Shown piece by piece: positions 44,788 to 53,259 of a stretch of 64,000 nucleotides of DNA. The stretch covers positions 62,001 through 126,000 of the forward strand of contig NZ_CANNGT010000012.1 of NCBI RefSeq assembly GCF_947504225.1. Reading direction: 5' to 3'. The position numbers and the translations under genes were made by a program. The first letter of the stretch is position 1. Each line of letters begins with the position of its first letter. The DNA is from Brumimicrobium ulvae. GTDB taxonomy: Bacteria; Bacteroidota; Bacteroidia; Flavobacteriales_D; Crocinitomicaceae. The notes beneath the pieces were generated by a model. It was not told where the DNA came from and did not search any database. It saw only the letters and a list, made by a program, of their open reading frames with translations.

Positions 44788-47700
44788 ATGAAAAATTTAC
44801 TACTACTGATTTTTTCGCTCTTACTTCTGAGTTCTATAAACACTTCTTTTGCTGGAGGTGGTGGCTCTAGTTATATCAACCCTCCACCTGGATTACCGGA
44901 CTGTTCTAATCAGCCAGCACCAGGAAATACAGGGTGTACAGCAACGCCTATTTGTGAAGTGAATGGGTATTGTGGAACAACCTCGAGCTCATATTCGGCT
45001 GATTATTGGACGCAATTGAACAGTGCTTTTTGTGGAAGTATTGAAAACAATGCTTTTTTATCCTTTACGGCACAATCGACTTCAATCTCTTTTGATGCTT
45101 ATGTGTACAATTGTAATTCAGATGAAGCCATACAGATTTTTGTTTTTCAAGCCGATAACTGTGCCAGTGGTGCAGTCACCGATTTAGGTTGTACAAACAG
45201 TATGTATGCCCAAAACACTCCTTATTCAATTTCTGCGACCGGATTAACTCCAGGAGAAGAATATTATATCATGATTGATGGGTTTGCCGGTGATGTTTGT
45301 GATTATACTTTCGTGGCCAGCTCAGGTGTTGTGATGCCAGTTTCTGTTACTCCAGATACTTTTGCTCTATGTGTTGGTGAAACAGTAGACCTTACAGCTG
45401 ATGGCGGTGATGGAGTATATAATTGGGATCCATCTCCAGATTTGAGTGCAACGACAGGGGCTACAGTTACGGTTACTGCGCCTGCAACAGCGGGTGTTTA
45501 TACTTATACGGTTCATTCTGATGCCAATTCAAATTGCTTAGGGGCGACCTCTGCAACAGCAACTATAACGGTAGACGATTGTGGTTGTCCGATTACAACG
45601 AGTAACAGTGGAAGTGTGTGTGAAGGAGATCCTTTCAGTTTAACTGCAAATTTAGCCTCAGGTAATATGACCTCATACTCCTGGTCAGGACCTTTTGGTT
45701 TTTCTTCTACTGACCAAAATCCTACAGGCATACCTGCACCGCCAGCAGGAACTCACGATTATACTTTTACGGCTACAATTGACGGTGTGCTATGTACTTC
45801 AACAACTACACTTACAGTAAATGATTGCTCTGGTGGTTGTGATGTTGATGCTATTAGAACTGCCTTTACGAATGCAGGTTGTATAGAGTTAGATGCATGT
45901 GTTTCAGATTGTAGCATGTATTTTCTAAACCCACAATCGATGTCAGGAAGTGCTGCACAAGCTTTTGCTGAAGGTTTAGGGGCCAACTTGGTTTCTGTTC
46001 AATCACAAACTGAAAACGATTGTTTACTCGGGGCGCTTAGCGCCATAGGAGAGACGGGTACGATTTGGATTGGGCTCAATGACGAAGCTGTTGAAGGAAC
46101 TTTTGAATGGTATGACCAATCTCCTGTTACCTACACCAATTGGGCTCCTGGCGAACCAAATCAAAGTGGAAATGAAGATTGTGTTCAGATTTATCCAGGA
46201 GGAACTTATCCAGGAATGTGGAATGATCTGGATTGTGGTTCAAATAATTCTAAATCAATTATAGAAGTCAATATGTGCCCAGTGGTTGATGCAGGCCCTG
46301 ACCTTATTATTTGTGAGGGAGAAACAGCGACCATGAATTCATCGCCAACAGTTTTAGGTTCTGCACCTTATACCTATGCATGGAACCATAATGGACCAAC
46401 GAATTATCCCAACAGCGTGTCTCCAAATGTAACTACAGAGTATGTTTTAAGAACCGAGGATAGATACGCATGTGTTGGAACAGATACAATGGTTGTTACA
46501 GTCAATCCTTTGCCTGATGTTGATGCAGGTCCTGACCAAGTTATTTGTGAAGGTGAGAGTGTTATTTTGAATGTTCCAGGGGGAACAGGAACATGGAATA
46601 ATGGCGTAACAAATGGCGTGGCTTTTACTCCAACTACGACGCAAACTTATACTTATACAGCAACTGAAAACGGTTGTACATCTTCTTCTGACTTGACTGT
46701 TCAAGTTAACCCAATGCCAACTGCTGATGCAGGTCTTGACCAAGTTATTTGTGAAGGTGAGAGTGTAACATTAATTGGGAACGGAACAGGAACATGGGAC
46801 AATGGAGTCACCAATGGAGTTGCGTTTACACCTAATGCAACCCAAGATTATACCTATACAGTGACCGAGAACGGATGTACCGTGACTGATGTGGTTACGG
46901 TAACTGTTAATCCATTGCCTGTTGTTGATGCGGGTGCAGATCAAACCATTTGTGAAGGAGAATTTGTAAGCTTAAATGGAACTGGTGGAAGTGGAACATG
47001 GGACAATGGAGTAAGTAATGGCGTTTCTTTTGGACCAACAACAACCCAAAATTACACCTATACTGTAACAACGAACGGCTGTACTTCTTCTGATGAAGTA
47101 ACTGTATTTGTTAATCCCAACCCTGATGTTGGTATTGTTCCTAGTGATGTCATTGGATGTGATACGCTTACGGTTGATTTTGAAAGTCAATTTAATCAGC
47201 CTGGAGCAACTTATTCAATAGACTTTGGAGATGGAACAAACGCTAATTTCACAGACAATGTTGCTCACCACTATGATCAAAGTGGATGTTTTGATGTTAC
47301 TGTAACTGCAACTTTAAATGGATGTGTTGCTACAACATCATATCCTGATTTAGTTTGCGTTACAGCATTGCCCGAGGCAGATTTCTTACCTGAGCCTCCA
47401 TTGCTTTCAATTTTAGATACTGAAACAACATTCTTGAATAACTCTTCAAATGCTACAGATTATCAGTGGGATTTTGGGGATGGATCTGCCTTTTCGAATG
47501 AATATGCTCCTACCCATACTTACCCGAATGAGGGCGCAGGCTCTTATGTGGTTACCTTAATCGCTAGCTCAGGAGTCAATTGTAACGATACAGCAAGAGT
47601 TGTCGTTGAGGTAGAAGATCAGTTGATTTACTATATCCCCAATACTTTTACTCCTGATAATGATGATTTCAATGAGACATTCAATCCTATTTTTACTGCA

Positions 47701-47913
47701 GGGTTTGATATATATGACTATACATTGTACATCTATAACCGTTGGGGTGAATTAATTTTTGAATCACACAATTCAGAACACGGTTGGGATGGAACTTATG
47801 GTGAATCCTCAGAGAAACTTGTCGAAGGAACTTATGTGTGGAAAATAGACTTTAAAACCACAATGTCAGACGAAAGAAAAACCATCGTAGGTCATGTGAA
47901 TTTACTGAGATAA
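44788..47913 (+). CDS. giant secreted protein with C-type lectin domain, PKD domains and T9SS type-B (CHU_C) signal
   Basis: A 1041-residue exoprotein. A signal peptide and a Cys-rich N-terminal module (about 30-175) precede Ig-like/PKD-type modules. A C-type lectin domain spans about 350-498, with WIGLND, the Ca-binding EPN triad (456-458) and WND (478-480), and paired cysteines. Four related units beginning near DAGPD and containing ICEGE follow (about 500-770), then two PKD domains (IDFGDGT and WDFGDGS), and a gliding-motility-type C-terminal domain (YIPNTFTPDNDDFNETF, YNRWGELIFES). EPN predicts mannose-type sugar binding. It is probably a surface adhesin. Confidence 0.92.
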   Translation: MKNLLLLIFSLLLLSSINTSFAGGGGSSYINPPPGLPDCSNQPAPGNTGCTATPICEVNGYCGTTSSSYSADYWTQLNSAFCGSIENNAFLSFTAQSTSISFDAYVYNCNSDEAIQIFVFQADNCASGAVTDLGCTNSMYAQNTPYSISATGLTPGEEYYIMIDGFAGDVCDYTFVASSGVVMPVSVTPDTFALCVGETVDLTADGGDGVYNWDPSPDLSATTGATVTVTAPATAGVYTYTVHSDANSNCLGATSATATITVDDCGCPITTSNSGSVCEGDPFSLTANLASGNMTSYSWSGPFGFSSTDQNPTGIPAPPAGTHDYTFTATIDGVLCTSTTTLTVNDCSGGCDVDAIRTAFTNAGCIELDACVSDCSMYFLNPQSMSGSAAQAFAEGLGANLVSVQSQTENDCLLGALSAIGETGTIWIGLNDEAVEGTFEWYDQSPVTYTNWAPGEPNQSGNEDCVQIYPGGTYPGMWNDLDCGSNNSKSIIEVNMCPVVDAGPDLIICEGETATMNSSPTVLGSAPYTYAWNHNGPTNYPNSVSPNVTTEYVLRTEDRYACVGTDTMVVTVNPLPDVDAGPDQVICEGESVILNVPGGTGTWNNGVTNGVAFTPTTTQTYTYTATENGCTSSSDLTVQVNPMPTADAGLDQVICEGESVTLIGNGTGTWDNGVTNGVAFTPNATQDYTYTVTENGCTVTDVVTVTVNPLPVVDAGADQTICEGEFVSLNGTGGSGTWDNGVSNGVSFGPTTTQNYTYTVTTNGCTSSDEVTVFVNPNPDVGIVPSDVIGCDTLTVDFESQFNQPGATYSIDFGDGTNANFTDNVAHHYDQSGCFDVTVTATLNGCVATTSYPDLVCVTALPEADFLPEPPLLSILDTETTFLNNSSNATDYQWDFGDGSAFSNEYAPTHTYPNEGAGSYVVTLIASSGVNCNDTARVVVEVEDQLIYYIPNTFTPDNDDFNETFNPIFTAGFDIYDYTLYIYNRWGELIFESHNSEHGWDGTYGESSEKLVEGTYVWKIDFKTTMSDERKTIVGHVNLLR

Positions 47914-47915
47914 CA

Positions 47916-48227
47916 TTATAAAAAAGTAACATCCTTTTCGATTAGACTTTTCTTCATTGCTGAAATGAAGAAAAGTCTTTTTTGCTTTTCTTTTTTGGCG
48001 TAATTCCCATATTTAATTGTAAAATCTGAACAGTTCATAAGGTGAATAATTGTATCAAAATTGTTATAAAAATCATTTCTTCTTATCTCTGGATTATTTA
48101 AGTTGGATTTATCAGTTTTATTGATTTTATTGAACAGATCTACTACTTCATTTTCTGAGTAATTGCAGTTGTTTTGTGAAGCAGCTATGAAGCTAAAAAG
48201 GAGAAAAATGACGCTTATGTATCTCAT
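47916..48227 (-). CDS. small exported protein, unknown function
   Basis: A 103-residue protein with a signal peptide (YISVIFLLFSFIAASQ) and two Cys (NNCNYSENEVVDLF, MNCSDFTIKYG) in a mostly polar helical body. No family is recognised. Its last 25 codons overlap the terminator hairpin of the convergent lectin gene, an arrangement that suggests the reading frame is real but its end has evolved to double as a terminator, or that it was extended into it. Confidence 0.55.
   Translation of the reverse strand: MRYISVIFLLFSFIAASQNNCNYSENEVVDLFNKINKTDKSNLNNPEIRRNDFYNNFDTIIHLMNCSDFTIKYGNYAKKEKQKRLFFISAMKKSLIEKDVTFL
47944..47983 (+). terminator. intrinsic terminator of lectin gene, inside the end of the convergent gene
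   Basis: AGACTTTTCTTCATT (47944-47958) and AATGAAGAAAAGTCT (47964-47978) form a perfect 15-bp stem, followed by T-rich sequence. It also encodes the residues KRLFFISAMKKSL of the minus-strand gene. Confidence 0.85.
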
Positions 48228-48260
48228 TGTAATATTTGATTTGTTAAAAATATACTGATT

Positions 48261-49013
48261 TTATTCATCATTTTCAATCACCTCAACCAAATCAAACTCT
48301 ATTCTCACTCCACTTTTGAATTCATAATGCATTTTAATAAATCCATATTCATACGAAAATAAAGCATCGAGCGTAGAACTGTAATGATCAGGTTTATTGA
48401 TGAAGCGTTCTTTATCGCTAATCAACTCCGAAGAAACATCTACTTTATATAAACTGATTGAGTCTCCAAACATTTTCTGTTTTCCGAAGATTTCGTAAAT
48501 GTATTCTTGACGCATATAACCGGCTCCGTATAACTGTTGATCAGTGAAAGTTAGTGTGTCTGTACCTTTTTCCAATACACGAGAATGAAACCTTGGGTGT
48601 GCTGCATGAAATAACATGTAATATTGATTCGTTCTAGGAGGATGCATGTAAAAATAGTGTTCGTTTTGATAACCTCCAGTTGTTGATTTTTTGGACAATG
48701 GGAATTTTCCTCTATTTTTATAACGTCTTTGGTTTCTTTCGTGTTGATACGCATCTGGATTAATAAAGTTTTTGTAGGCTGCCGTATCAGTATTGTAAAT
48801 ATATCTTATAGATTTCTGCAAACCAGGTTGAGCAATCCATCTTCTGTCTAATACCCGAAGTATTAACTTTTCTGTGATGATTGTATCTCCTAAACTGTCT
48901 ATATAAATGGTATTGTAAATGTAATCTCGTTTCTTGTCAAAATAATTGTTTTCTTGTGAAAACACTGAGATTCCAAATAACAGCATTGTGAAGAATAGTA
49001 TTGGTTTTTTCAT
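48261..49013 (-). CDS. exported protein, unknown function
   Basis: A 250-residue protein with a signal peptide (MKKPILFFTMLLFGISVFSQ). The mature part is rich in Arg, Tyr and His (HERNQRRYKNRGKFPLSKK, EHYFYMHPPRTNQYYM) and ends in an acidic tail (VEVIENDE). No domain family is recognised. It is 33 bp upstream of the small exported protein on the same strand, so the two are likely one transcript. Confidence 0.6.
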   Translation of the reverse strand: MKKPILFFTMLLFGISVFSQENNYFDKKRDYIYNTIYIDSLGDTIITEKLILRVLDRRWIAQPGLQKSIRYIYNTDTAAYKNFINPDAYQHERNQRRYKNRGKFPLSKKSTTGGYQNEHYFYMHPPRTNQYYMLFHAAHPRFHSRVLEKGTDTLTFTDQQLYGAGYMRQEYIYEIFGKQKMFGDSISLYKVDVSSELISDKERFINKPDHYSSTLDALFSYEYGFIKMHYEFKSGVRIEFDLVEVIENDE

Positions 49014-49218
49014 TTTTATTACCTAATGGTTCTTTCTAATTTGTGCGCAGGAGGAAATGCTTATTATGAACAGCGCTAAAATAAAAACAAATTTCATAGT
49101 GGATTTTATTAAGTGTTGAAATTACAGTCCACTAATATATTTATATAAATGTAAATAGAGATTGGGCTTAAGTTTTATTGTGATAACCGTTTGATTATAT
49201 ATTGATTAATCTATTTTA

Positions 49219-49249
49219 TTGACTATCTCAAACAAATTAGTTACTTTCG
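49219..49249 (+). promoter_or_regulatory. promoter of DPP III gene
   Basis: TTG (49219-49221), 20-bp spacer and TACTTTCG (49242-49249), one mismatch from TAnnTTTG. The TTG also looks like a start codon in frame with the peptidase, but as a -33 element it is better explained. Confidence 0.5.
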
Positions 49250-49269
49250 GTTTTCAAAAAAAAGAGAGA

Positions 49270-51318
49270 ATGAGAAAAACAATTAATTCCCGTATAGTAG
49301 TGGGAGCAATTGCCGCAGGTGTTCTTTTTTCATGTGGCCAAAAGGATGAGACCCCAACCGAAAAAACTGTAGTTCAAACAGAACAAAATGAAAATGATGA
49401 ATTTCAATGGGAAGTAGATCGATTTGCTGATATACGTGTACTTCGTTATCGCGTTAATGGTTTTGATAAACTGACACTCGATCAAAAGAAGCTCGCCTAT
49501 TATTTAACGCAAGCAGGATTAAGTGGTCGAGACATCATTTACGACCAAAACTATAAGCACAACCTTGAAATTCGTAAAGCATTAGATCATATTGTGGCGA
49601 ATCATGAAGGTGATGACAGTGAAGACTGGAAAAACTTTTTACAATACACGAAGCAAGTTTGGTTTGCCAATGGAATCCACCACCATTATTCAAAAGATAA
49701 GTTCAAACCCGCTTTTGATCAAGCCTATTTTGAAAGTTTGTTAGCAGCCACAGAAACTGAAATAAGTGAAGCTGCAATGACCGCTATTTTCGACCCATCA
49801 GTAGATGCGAAAGGAGTCAACTTAGACGCTTCAAAAGGAATCATTAAAGGAAGTGCAAACAACTTTTATGGTGAAGGCGTAACTGAGCAAATGGTGGATG
49901 AATATTATGCGAAAATTAAGGATCCAAACGATACTACACCAATTTCTTACGGGTTGAATTCCAAAATGATTTTGAATGATAATGGAGAGCTTGAAGAAGT
50001 GACATGGAAGATTGGAGGAATGTATGGTGAAGCATTGACAAAAGTAGCCTATTGGTTAGAAAAAGCAGCAGAGGTAGCCGAAAACGAGGCTCAAAGAGAC
50101 GCGCTTAAATTGTTGGTGAAATACTATGAAACAGGCGACCTGAAAGACTGGGACGCATACAGTATTGCATGGGTTGAAGCAACAGATGGTGACATTGATT
50201 ATATCAATGGATTTATTGAAGTTTATGGTGACGCCAAAGGTTATAGGGCAACCTACGAAACAATTGTTCAAATGAAAGACTTCGAAGCTTCAGCGCAAAT
50301 GAAAGTTTTAGAGGATAATGTTCAATGGTTTGAAGACAATTCTTCTATTATGGATGCGCATAAAAAAGCCAATGTAAAAGGAGTAACTTATAAAGTTGTG
50401 AATGTTATTGGTGAGGCTGGAGACGCTTCTCCTTCTACGCCAATTGGTGTAAACTTGCCTAATGCAGATTGGATTCGTGCAGAACACGGGTCTAAATCAG
50501 TAAGTCTTGGAAATATTGTTGAAGCCTACGAAAATGCTTCAGGAAGTTCAATGCTTAAAGAGTTTACCTTCGATGAAGAAGAGTATGAAAGAGCGAAAAA
50601 ACACGGAGCGAAAGCTTCAAAATTACACACCTCTCTTCATGAGGTAGTGGGACATGCGAGTGGTCAATTGAATCCTGGAGTTGGAACACCTAAAGAAACC
50701 CTAAAAAATTATGCAAGTGCATTGGAAGAAGCGCGTGCTGATTTGGTTTCCCTTTACTTCTTGATGAATGAAAAAATGGTTGAACTCGGCTTAATGGAAT
50801 CTTTAGAAGTGGGTAAGGCAGAGTACGATGCTTACATCAGAAATGGCTTAATGACTCAATTACAAAGGGTAGAACTGGGTAAAAACATTGAGCAATCTCA
50901 CATGAGAAATCGTCAGCTTGTTGCTGCATGGGTTTACGAAAAAGGAAAGGCAGACAATGTCATCGAAAAGTTAGAACGTGATGGAAAAACCTACTTTAAA
51001 ATTCGTGATTATGTCGCTTTACAAGGATTGTTTGGAGAATTGTTAAGAGAGATTCAACGCATCAAATCAGAAGGAGATTTTGAAGCAGGTAAGAACTTAA
51101 TTGAAACTTACGCAGTAAAAATTGACCAAGCGATTCATGCTGAGGTGCTAGAGCGCGTTAAGCCTTTAAACATTCCTCCATACAGTGGGTTTGTTAATCC
51201 TGTTTTAGTTCCAGAAATGGACAATGATGGGAATATTATCGATGTTAAAGTCACTTACGATGCTAACTTTAAAGAGCAAATGCTAGAGTATGCAAAAGAA
51301 TATAGCTTCTTGAAGTAA
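49270..51318 (+). CDS. dipeptidyl-peptidase III lipoprotein (M49)
   Basis: A 682-residue protein with a lipoprotein signal (AIAAGVLFSCG). The M49 zinc site is HEVVGH (HExxGH, residues 457-462) and the third ligand lies in EEARADLVSLYF. DPP III removes dipeptides from the N-terminus of short peptides; here it would act on a membrane surface in the periplasm or outside, helping peptide use together with secreted proteases such as the M36 enzyme. ATG at 49270 was chosen over a TTG at 49219, since it leaves a short signal peptide. Confidence 0.93.
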   Translation: MRKTINSRIVVGAIAAGVLFSCGQKDETPTEKTVVQTEQNENDEFQWEVDRFADIRVLRYRVNGFDKLTLDQKKLAYYLTQAGLSGRDIIYDQNYKHNLEIRKALDHIVANHEGDDSEDWKNFLQYTKQVWFANGIHHHYSKDKFKPAFDQAYFESLLAATETEISEAAMTAIFDPSVDAKGVNLDASKGIIKGSANNFYGEGVTEQMVDEYYAKIKDPNDTTPISYGLNSKMILNDNGELEEVTWKIGGMYGEALTKVAYWLEKAAEVAENEAQRDALKLLVKYYETGDLKDWDAYSIAWVEATDGDIDYINGFIEVYGDAKGYRATYETIVQMKDFEASAQMKVLEDNVQWFEDNSSIMDAHKKANVKGVTYKVVNVIGEAGDASPSTPIGVNLPNADWIRAEHGSKSVSLGNIVEAYENASGSSMLKEFTFDEEEYERAKKHGAKASKLHTSLHEVVGHASGQLNPGVGTPKETLKNYASALEEARADLVSLYFLMNEKMVELGLMESLEVGKAEYDAYIRNGLMTQLQRVELGKNIEQSHMRNRQLVAAWVYEKGKADNVIEKLERDGKTYFKIRDYVALQGLFGELLREIQRIKSEGDFEAGKNLIETYAVKIDQAIHAEVLERVKPLNIPPYSGFVNPVLVPEMDNDGNIIDVKVTYDANFKEQMLEYAKEYSFLK

Positions 51319-51356
51319 TAATTTTAATCAATAAAGTTATCTGAATTAACAAATAC

Positions 51357-51392
51357 AAAAAGGAGGCTGAGACACTTGAAGCCTCCTTTTTT
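51357..51392 (+). terminator. intrinsic terminator of DPP III gene
   Basis: AAAAAGGAGGCT (51357-51368) and AGCCTCCTTTTT (51380-51391) form a 12-bp perfect stem with an 11-nt loop; the T-run is part of the stem. Confidence 0.9.
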
Positions 51393-51405
51393 GTATTTAT
51401 CTTTG
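51376..51405 (+). promoter_or_regulatory. promoter of membrane-protein pair, interleaved with terminator
   Basis: TTG (51376-51378) lies in the loop of the preceding terminator; 19 bp later TATCTTTG (51398-51405) is a perfect -7 element. The ATG is only 7 bp downstream, so the mRNA would be leaderless or nearly so. Confidence 0.65.
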
Positions 51406-51412
51406 CCGACTT

Positions 51413-51958
51413 ATGAGCAAATATTCATCTGTAATCGGTTACGCCGCTTTTTTGTTTTTACATCTTTTCTTTATCGGAAAATGTATTTATTCTTTTGAAA
51501 GAACTAATGGTGCTGTAGTCCTTTTTCTTGTGATTTTGGCGCTACTCATATACAGTTACAGTTTTTTGTTTCGCGACCAATTTAATATGAAAGGAAAACT
51601 GTTTGAGTTTTTAGCTTTAGTGATTGGAAGCTTGCTAACATTTTATCTTAACAATGAGTTAGGCTGGGGTGGAGTCATTGCTTCTGCCGCTGTTGGACTA
51701 GTCGGAGGATTGTTGCCTTATCTAAATCGTTCTTCTGAAGCTTTAAAATCTGCGGCCATTGCTATTTACTGTGGATCTTTCGTAGGAATGGCCAGTAATA
51801 GTTTGTTTGATGAAATACATTACATTTTTATTGCAAGCGCAATTTCAGGACTGTTTTATATTTATACACGTGGATTGTTTATCGGTTACGGCGGAAAACT
51901 TGGTTCCGTAGCTTTTTCAGGAGTTTTGGCAACCGTAATATTGTTTATGTTGAGATGA
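51413..51958 (+). CDS. membrane protein, first of a paralogous pair
   Basis: A 181-residue protein with five or six helices. The last 60 residues (CGSFVGMASNSLF ... GLFYIYTRGLFIGYGGKLGSVAF) match the end of the next protein (FYGAAFIGMASHKIL ... IYLHTSPYFEGFGGALGTTA), so the two are diverged copies. I do not recognise the family. Gly-rich helices suggest close packing and a transport or channel role as a heterodimer (inference). It overlaps the next gene by 4 bp (ATGA) and is probably made with it. Confidence 0.7.
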   Translation: MSKYSSVIGYAAFLFLHLFFIGKCIYSFERTNGAVVLFLVILALLIYSYSFLFRDQFNMKGKLFEFLALVIGSLLTFYLNNELGWGGVIASAAVGLVGGLLPYLNRSSEALKSAAIAIYCGSFVGMASNSLFDEIHYIFIASAISGLFYIYTRGLFIGYGGKLGSVAFSGVLATVILFMLR

Positions 51959-52338
51959 TGGTGTTTTCCTTATATACCGTTGGATTATTGGGCGCTGTTA
52001 TTGCTTTTATTTTGAATAATAACTTCAAGTTAGGCATTGTAGTGGGTTCAGCCTTGCCCTCCTTAATTTTTGCACTTGCCGTGGTCTTACTTGAAAAGTA
52101 TTTATCAATTCGCTTTGTTGAAGAGGCACCTGTAATTTTTTACGGAGCTGCTTTTATTGGCATGGCTTCCCATAAAATTCTTTCTTCTTACTTTCTGATT
52201 GGAATGGCTGGATTGTTATTCACTTTCATTTACCTACACACATCTCCTTATTTTGAAGGATTTGGTGGAGCCCTTGGAACAACTGCGGCTTTGTGCTTTT
52301 TACCAGTTTGGGCAACTTCCTTATTGAAAAAAAAATAA
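51955..52338 (+). CDS. membrane protein, second of a paralogous pair
   Basis: A 127-residue protein with four helices, aligning with the C-terminal two thirds of its neighbour (shared GxxFxGMAS and GxGGxLG). It is shorter because the N-terminal two helices are missing. The ATGA overlap ties its translation to the first protein. The family is unknown to me. No catalytic residues stand out; a charged EEAP loop and the Gly-rich GFGGALG turn are the most conserved-looking parts. Confidence 0.68.
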   Translation: MMVFSLYTVGLLGAVIAFILNNNFKLGIVVGSALPSLIFALAVVLLEKYLSIRFVEEAPVIFYGAAFIGMASHKILSSYFLIGMAGLLFTFIYLHTSPYFEGFGGALGTTAALCFLPVWATSLLKKK

Positions 52339-52362
52339 TTCATTTCTTTTCACTTTTTTTTA

Positions 52363-52406
52363 CTTTGCGATCATTGCGTAAACCTCCTGCAACTTTGCGG
52401 CTAAAC
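52363..52406. repeat. GCG-phased intergenic sequence, copy 2
   Basis: CTTTGCGATCATTGCG, then CTCCTGCAACTTTGCGGC, resembles copy 1 at 9976-10016: GCG or GC steps about every 10 bp, ending GCGG followed by TAAA. Confidence 0.4.
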
Positions 52407-52422
52407 CTTCCAATATTAAACT

Positions 52423-52430
52423 TATCTTTG
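52423..52430 (+). promoter_or_regulatory. -7 element before phnA-like gene
   Basis: TATCTTTG is a perfect TAnnTTTG, 20 bp before the ATG. No -33 element at normal spacing is evident. Confidence 0.5.
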
Positions 52431-52450
52431 TATTTTAAAACACCAATAAT

Positions 52451-53023
52451 ATGATTCAAGAAAAACTTCAAGAAAGAAGTAACAATCAATGTGAATTGTG
52501 TACTTCGAAAAACGATTTAACGGTTTATACTGTTCCACCACGTGATACAGAAAGTGAAGAAAATTCGATTTTAATCTGCGAAAACTGTAATACACAGCTT
52601 AATGATGAAAGCAAAGTTGACCCTAATCATTGGAGGTGCCTTAATGATAGCATGTGGAGTGAAGTTTCAGCTGTTAAGGTTGTTGCTTGGAGAATGTTGA
52701 ATCAGTTGCGTGGTGAAGGTTGGCCTGCAGATTTAATCGATATGATGTACCTTGAAGAAGAGGATTTAGCTTGGGCTAAACAAGGCGCAGAAGATGATGA
52801 AGAAGATAAAATTGTGCATAAAGACAGTAATGGAGTAGTACTAGAAGCTGGTGATACTGTGGTCCTCATTAAAGACCTTCCTGTGAAAGGTTCGAGTATG
52901 GTAGCCAAAAGAGGAACCGCGGTAAGACGTATTTCTTTAGACCACAACAATGCTAACCATATTGAAGGACGTGTGGATGGACAACAGATTGTTATTCTTA
53001 CTCAATTCGTAAAGAAATCCTGA
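52451..53023 (+). CDS. PhnA/YjdM-domain protein
   Basis: A 190-residue protein. The N-terminal zinc-ribbon/HNH-like part has two Cys pairs (CELC and CENC) with YTVPPRDTESEENSILIC between them. The C-terminal PhnA domain (DSNGVVLEAGDTVVLIKDLPVKGSSMVAKRG is split across two strands, then HIEGRVDGQQIVILTQFVKK) is an SH3-like barrel. Despite the old name it is not shown to hydrolyse phosphonates; the role is uncertain. It is cytoplasmic and probably monocistronic. Confidence 0.88.
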   Translation: MIQEKLQERSNNQCELCTSKNDLTVYTVPPRDTESEENSILICENCNTQLNDESKVDPNHWRCLNDSMWSEVSAVKVVAWRMLNQLRGEGWPADLIDMMYLEEEDLAWAKQGAEDDEEDKIVHKDSNGVVLEAGDTVVLIKDLPVKGSSMVAKRGTAVRRISLDHNNANHIEGRVDGQQIVILTQFVKKS

Positions 53024-53259
53024 TGTTTTTGATTATAAAATCCATTTCCTGCGTTGCTTATATTTTATGAAATCAGTCATCTCGACGTTACAGTCGGGAC
53101 TCCTTGGATTTAAAAAATAAAGCGCCTTGCAAATGAAATTTCTAATTCAAAAAAAGAATTTACGTTTATAAAGCACCGATTGTGTATAGAAATACTGTTG
53201 TAATAAAACAATACGCTACTGCGAAATTTCATCTCGTAGTTGATTGTATTCATATTGCC

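Noticed and set aside
49219-49269. TTG start for DPP III
   Set aside because: It would place 17 residues before the lipoprotein signal; a promoter fits the TTG better.
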